43,641 nt of DNA, from NCBI GenBank assembly GCA_019352055.1, contig JABBOB010000021.1, positions 1-43,641 on the forward strand. The letters run 5' to 3'. Position 1 is the stretch's first letter, and each line of letters begins with the position of its first letter. The notes under the pieces are model-generated. The model worked only from the letters and a program-made list of their open reading frames with translations, was not told the DNA's origin and ran no database searches. Of the stretch, positions 40,280-43,641 are shown one piece after another. The translations under genes were made by a program, and so were the position numbers. The DNA is from Acidobacteriota bacterium. GTDB taxonomy: Bacteria; Actinomycetota; Actinomycetes; Actinomycetales; Microbacteriaceae.

Positions 40280-40906
40280 GTGACCGAGACCGACCCGCGC
40301 ACCCCGGCCCTGGCTGCGGTCACGTCGTCCTACGCGTCGTGGGCGCCCAGCTACATCGAGCGTTTCGGCTCGGCCGACCGTGCCGACCCGGAGGACCGCG
40401 CACTCATCGGCACCTGGGCGGACGGGCTGCGCGGGCCGGTGCTCGACGTCGGCTGCGGGCCCGGCCACTGGTCCGCGTTCCTGCACGAGCGAGGTCTGGA
40501 GGTGACGGGGGTCGACGCCACCGCGGACTTCGTCGAGCACGCCACGCGGGCGTGCCCGGACGTCGCGTTCCGGACCGGCGACCTGCGCACGCTCCGGCTC
40601 GCCGACGGCTCGCTGGGAGGCGTGCTCGCCTGGTTCTCGCTCATCCACAGCGATCCTCGGGAGGTGCCGGACATCCTGCGCAGCTTCGCCGATGCGCTCC
40701 GCCCGGGCGGTGGACTGGCGCTCGGGTACTTCAGCGGCGACCGTCTGCAGCCGTTCGCCCACCGGGTCGTGACCGCGTGGGCCTGGCCCGTGACGGCGAT
40801 GGTGCGGGCGGTCGAGGATGCCGGCCTCGAGGTCGTGCGCACCGAGGAGCGCCCGGCTCCGAACGGTCGGACCTCCGCAGCGCTGACCGCTCATCGACAC
40901 GCCTGA
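40280..40906 (+). CDS. Class I SAM-dependent methyltransferase
   Basis: 208 residues with SAM motif I VLDVGCGPGHWSAFL, the post-I acidic TGVDATADFVEHA, VAFRTGDLRTLRLADGSLGGVLAWFSLIH (motifs II/III) and LRSFADALRPGGGLALGYF. Methylates a small molecule. The substrate is unknown and the C-terminal part is shorter than in most ubiquinone/menaquinone methyltransferases. GTG start without a clear ribosome-binding site. Confidence 0.9.
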   Translation: MTETDPRTPALAAVTSSYASWAPSYIERFGSADRADPEDRALIGTWADGLRGPVLDVGCGPGHWSAFLHERGLEVTGVDATADFVEHATRACPDVAFRTGDLRTLRLADGSLGGVLAWFSLIHSDPREVPDILRSFADALRPGGGLALGYFSGDRLQPFAHRVVTAWAWPVTAMVRAVEDAGLEVVRTEERPAPNGRTSAALTAHRHA

Positions 40907-40933
40907 ACGACGGGCTGCCCGACGCTCCAGCCT

Positions 40934-41086
40934 TCAGAGCGACACGATCGGCGGGATCCCGAACCGGTGCGAGCCCGACGCCTGGTCCTCCCCGTGATCG
41001 GTGTCGTCGGTGTCCTCGCCCAGCACGCCGTTGGTCTGATCGAACAGATGAGCGGCCGGTTCGGGGTCAGGCGGGGTGGGGCGCAT
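40934..41086 (-). CDS. Possible 50-residue protein or gene remnant
   Basis: In the 330-bp gap before the palindromic promoter, a minus-strand frame reads MRPTPPDPEPAAHLFDQTNG, then an acidic stretch and ends SHRFGIPPIVSL. The frame stays open upstream beyond the ATG, and the residue mix is protein-like and unlike the usual Arg/Pro-rich shadow frames. It may be the C-terminal remnant of a lost gene at an insertion boundary. No family recognised. Confidence 0.3.
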   Translation of the reverse strand: MRPTPPDPEPAAHLFDQTNGVLGEDTDDTDHGEDQASGSHRFGIPPIVSL

Positions 41087-41183
41087 GCCTGCAGGGAACT
41101 CGCCGGATGCGCCGTTGTCAACCGGCCGACGCCTGGGACGCGGCCGGCCCTGCTCAGCGGACCGCCGCAGGCCGTCCAGCGTC

Positions 41184-41225
41184 TTGACTTTGCTTCGCAG
41201 ACCGGCATAGCTTTGCAATGCAAAG
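41184..41225 (+). promoter_or_regulatory. Promoter with palindromic operator CTTTGCAATGCAAAG
   Basis: TTGACT (41184-41189), an 18-bp spacer and TAGCTT (41208-41213) form a vegetative-type promoter. A perfect 15-bp palindrome, CTTTGCA-A-TGCAAAG (41211-41225), overlaps the end of the -10 box and the expected start point, and half of it (CTTTGC) also occurs at 41188-41193 in the -35 area. The adjacent winged-helix regulator is the obvious candidate to bind it and repress its own operon. Confidence 0.65.
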
Positions 41226-41236
41226 TCAGGGAGTCG

Positions 41237-41911
41237 ATGATGCGACGCACATCCGGCATCGGTGGGGCCGAACCTCAGATCGACGACGAGCTGGATCCAC
41301 GGGTCGCCGCGGGACTGCTCGAACAGACGCGGAGAGCGGCGGAGCGTGACCTGAGCTTCCGGTCCCCGTGGTTGACCGCGATGGCTGCGATCGTCGTGCT
41401 GATCGCGTTCGGCGCGGCGTGGCTGTCGGTACTCGGACAGCGCCCCTACCAGGGTCCGACGTGGGTCGCTCTCGTCGTCTTGTACGCGGTCGTGCTGGTC
41501 CGCGTCATCACAGTCGCTCTGGCACATCATCGAGCTCGCTCCGGCATCAGCGGGCGCACGACGGGGCAGCAACGAGCAGAAGCCGTCGTCGTCGTCGTGG
41601 TGCTCCTCGCCGTCTACGCCGTGATGGCGGCACTGCTGGTCGCCGGCGCGAGCGACGCGATCGTCTACGGGCTCTATGTCACGACCGCGACCCTGCTCGC
41701 TCTCGGCACCGTCTGGGCAGCCCGATCAGCCGTCCGAGAGGACTGGCTGCAACTCGGCACCGCATTCGGATTCATCCTGGTCGCGGCCGTCAGCGCCTTC
41801 GCCGGCCCCTACGGCGTCTGGCTGAGCGACGGGGTCGGGTGCTGCATCGTGCTGCTCGCACTCAGCCTTGCGCAGGTGCTGCAGATCCGTCGCGATCGAT
41901 CGGCAGCATGA
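41237..41911 (+). CDS. Six-helix membrane protein paired with a winged-helix regulator
   Basis: 224 residues: a charged cytoplasmic N-terminus (EPQIDDELDPRVAAGLLEQTRRAAERDL) and about six transmembrane helices between residue 47 and 213, ending in a short basic tail. AGGGAG ribosome-binding site; ATG at 41237 or 41240. Its stop overlaps the regulator start (ATGA). No transporter or enzyme motif is visible. The regulator pairing suggests the membrane protein responds to, or is induced by, a ligand or membrane stress. That is inference. Confidence 0.78.
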   Translation: MMRRTSGIGGAEPQIDDELDPRVAAGLLEQTRRAAERDLSFRSPWLTAMAAIVVLIAFGAAWLSVLGQRPYQGPTWVALVVLYAVVLVRVITVALAHHRARSGISGRTTGQQRAEAVVVVVVLLAVYAVMAALLVAGASDAIVYGLYVTTATLLALGTVWAARSAVREDWLQLGTAFGFILVAAVSAFAGPYGVWLSDGVGCCIVLLALSLAQVLQIRRDRSAA

Positions 41912-42207
41912 GCGTCCCGCCGCTGGACCCCACCATTCACGCCCCCGCGCGGTTGAAGATCGTGGCGACGCTCGCTGCACTGCCGGAGGGTGACGCCCTC
42001 TCGTTCTCGCGCCTGCAGACGATGATCGGACTCACCGCCGGCAACCTGATCACCCATCTGCGCAAGCTCGAGGACGCGGAGTACGTCGCAACCGAGAAGA
42101 CCGGCAGCGGGTCGGCAGCTCGGACCGCAATCGCCCTGACTCGCACCGGGCGCGTCGCGCTCGACGACTACACCGCGGCGCTCCGGAGCCTCCTCGCAGG
42201 ACTCTGA
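41908..42207 (+). CDS. Winged-helix transcriptional regulator (HTH_34/MarR-like)
   Basis: 99 residues forming a compact winged helix: IHAPARLKIVATLAALPEGDALSFSRLQTMIGLTAGNLITHLRKLEDAEYVATEK, a wing GSGSAARTAIALT, and a dimerisation helix VALDDYTAALRSLLAG. This is the small 'winged helix DNA-binding domain' type often encoded beside a membrane protein. ATG overlaps the previous stop. Likely autoregulator at the palindrome at 41211-41225. The 160 bp after it hold no gene I can support. Confidence 0.9.
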   Translation: MSVPPLDPTIHAPARLKIVATLAALPEGDALSFSRLQTMIGLTAGNLITHLRKLEDAEYVATEKTGSGSAARTAIALTRTGRVALDDYTAALRSLLAGL

Positions 42208-42367
42208 CCACCGACGTTCCGCCAAGACGTTCGAAACTCGGGCCATCCAGGGCCGGAGCACCGGGAGGCACCTCGAGCGTCTCCGAGTGCGACCTACGCA
42301 GGATGCGGTAGACGAGATCAGTCCGGCGCTGATGCGCCGACCGGGCCGGTGCTCGCACACTCACCTC

Positions 42368-43315
42368 ATGACGACGCCGCAGGGGCATCCGGTCCGGGAC
42401 GCCGCTCGACTGGCCGAGAACGCGCCCGTGCCGCGCTCCGAAGCCCTCGCGCTGGACAGGGTGCGGAAACGGTACGGATCCGTGACGGCGGTCGACGGGG
42501 TCGACCTCCATGTCGCCCGTGGTGAGGTGGTCGCGCTGCTAGGGGCGAACGGGGCCGGGAAGTCGACGCTGATCGGGATGCTGATCGGCGCGGTCGCGCC
42601 GACGTCGGGCTCGGTGACGGTCTGCGGGATGCCGCCGAGGGCAGCGGTTCGGGCCGGGCGTGTCGCTGCGATGCTGCAGGACACCGGGATGATGCCGGGG
42701 CTGAGCGTGCAGGAGCACGTCGAGCTCGCGGCGTCGCTCTACCCGCGTGCACGGGACGTCGGCGACACGATCGAGTCGGCCGGACTGTCCACCGTCCGCC
42801 GGCGGAGCGCCACACGCCTGTCCGGCGGCCAGGCGCAACGGTTGCGCTTCGCCCTGGTGGCGGTGGCGGGCGCCGAGGTGCTCCTCCTCGACGAGCCGAC
42901 TCGGGCGTTGGACGTACAGGCGCGACGTGACTTCTGGGCGAGCTTGGCCGGTTTCGTGGCCGACGGCACGACGGTGCTGTTCGCCACGCACTACCTCGAG
43001 GAGGTCGAGGACAACGCGGACCGGATGATCGTCGTCGCGCACGGTGGGCTCGTGGCGTCCGGGCATCCCGCGGAAGTACGAGGGGCGTCCGGCCCGTCGC
43101 GGGTGCGGATCCGCACCGATTCCGCGCCCGAATCGTTCGCCGCGCTGCCCGGCGTCGTCGCCGTTCGGCCGGCTCACGACCGGACGGAGCTGTCCACCGT
43201 GGATGTGGACGCGACCGTTCGCGCCCTCTCGCATCGGCCCGACTGGAACGCCCTCACCGTGACCGCACCGGGCCTCGAGCAGTGGCTCACCGAACCGGAA
43301 GGACAGCACCCATGA
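42368..43315 (+). CDS. ABC-2 exporter ATP-binding protein (DrrA-like)
   Basis: 315 residues. Walker A GANGAGKST, Q-loop MLQDTGMMPGLSVQEHV, signature LSGGQAQRLRFALV, Walker B VLLLDEPTRALD, H-loop FATHYLEEVE, and a C-terminal regulatory part with PSRVRIRTDSAPESFAALPGV typical of drug, bacteriocin or sodium exporters. An in-frame ATG at 42287 is an alternative start, but residues 1-27 from there look unlike the family. Its stop overlaps the next gene (ATGA). Confidence 0.92.
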   Translation: MTTPQGHPVRDAARLAENAPVPRSEALALDRVRKRYGSVTAVDGVDLHVARGEVVALLGANGAGKSTLIGMLIGAVAPTSGSVTVCGMPPRAAVRAGRVAAMLQDTGMMPGLSVQEHVELAASLYPRARDVGDTIESAGLSTVRRRSATRLSGGQAQRLRFALVAVAGAEVLLLDEPTRALDVQARRDFWASLAGFVADGTTVLFATHYLEEVEDNADRMIVVAHGGLVASGHPAEVRGASGPSRVRIRTDSAPESFAALPGVVAVRPAHDRTELSTVDVDATVRALSHRPDWNALTVTAPGLEQWLTEPEGQHP

Positions 43316-43641
43316 GCAGCATGTATCTGCGGCTCGAGATCCGGCGAGCACTGCGGGACCCGAAGTTCCTCGCGCTCGGCGTCGCGGCGCCGGTCGGGTT
43401 CTACCTGCTGTTCTCCTCGATCTTCGGCGGCCAGCACCGCCCTGGACAGCTGGACGCGGAGACCGAGATCATGGTCGCGATGGCGGCGTTCGGCGCCATG
43501 TGGGCGGTGCTCTCGAGTACCGGTCCACGGATCGCGGAGGAGCGACAGAACGGATGGGCCACCCAGTTGTCGGCCATGCCGATCCGCTCCAGCAGCGTGC
43601 TGGTCGCCAAGCTCGTCTCGGCCGTGCTGGTGGCGCTGCCG
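43312..43641 (+). CDS. ABC-2 exporter permease, N-terminal part
   Basis: The first 110 codons, cut by the window end: YLRLEIRRALRDPKFLALGVAAPVGFYLLFSSIFGG (first helix), an extracellular stretch, AMAAFGAMWAVLSSTGPRIAEERQNGWATQLSAMPI (second helix and the ERQNGW loop typical of ABC-2 permeases), then the start of a third helix. Partner of the ATPase it overlaps. Confidence 0.9.
   Translation, partial: MSSMYLRLEIRRALRDPKFLALGVAAPVGFYLLFSSIFGGQHRPGQLDAETEIMVAMAAFGAMWAVLSSTGPRIAEERQNGWATQLSAMPIRSSSVLVAKLVSAVLVALP

Noticed and set aside
1-43641. CRISPR arrays, insertion sequences, integrases, prophage genes or retron-like elements
   Set aside because: No regularly spaced repeats, transposase motifs, integrase or reverse-transcriptase motifs were seen.

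Overview
The window is a 43.6 kb piece of a chromosome with very high G+C (about 70% by eye), dense coding on both strands, many GTG starts and many 4-bp start/stop overlaps. Gene content points to an actinobacterium, most likely of the Microbacteriaceae type: a redox sigma factor with a zinc anti-sigma factor next to aroA and rsgA, prfB-ftsE-ftsX-smpB-ssrA, a DUF3039 protein, and an actinobacterial Tad locus. The genus cannot be fixed from sequence alone.

Layout. 1-195 is the end of a DUF1003 protein. 212-1359 (minus) is the ECF sigma factor SigH/SigR type and its zinc anti-sigma factor, divergent from aroA-rsgA and then hisN. 4861-5924 is a two-gene unit coupling a small ECF sigma factor to an O6-alkylguanine-DNA methyltransferase, followed by a zinc alcohol dehydrogenase. 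7226-12004 (minus) is the translation-rescue and division block prfB, ftsE, ftsX, smpB, tmRNA, with a decayed acetyltransferase start between smpB and ssrA. An MFS transporter (12061-13338) runs convergently into a Tad pilus locus on the minus strand. That locus is split: pilin-like genes lie at 13335-14749 and tadA-tadB-tadC at 16406-19424, with an L,D-transpeptidase, a possible small membrane protein and a GNAT enzyme between them. A tRNA-Leu and a DedA protein follow, then the housekeeping operon murI-rph-rdgB (minus), pncB, and DUF3039.

24578-28670 holds two divergent ABC systems: a lipid- or polyketide-type exporter pair (minus) and a Wzm/Wzt-type polysaccharide or teichoic-acid exporter (plus). 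28675-33541 holds two unknown proteins, an amylosucrase-type GH13 enzyme, and an HtrA-type protease followed 2 bp later by a 56-residue two-helix membrane protein. 33645-40906 holds metabolic genes (aminotransferase, nitrilase-family amidohydrolase, a degenerate SDR, a Tat-exported flavin oxidase lipoprotein, an S33 peptidase, a PRC-barrel-like protein, a methyltransferase), separated by strong hairpins. From about 40907 the window looks more accessory: a promoter with a perfect 15-bp palindrome drives a six-helix membrane protein overlapping a winged-helix regulator, followed by an ABC-2 exporter cut by the window end.

The most useful whole-window observation is a recurrent TAnnnT box 6-8 nt upstream of the start codon, without a Shine-Dalgarno sequence, in at least eleven first genes. 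This predicts widespread leaderless mRNAs and decides several starts. I did not find an unmistakable new defence or biosynthetic system. The best candidates for new biology are the roughly 200-residue repeat-bearing tail of FtsE, the atypical pilin and split Tad locus, and the palindrome-controlled membrane-protein/regulator pair.
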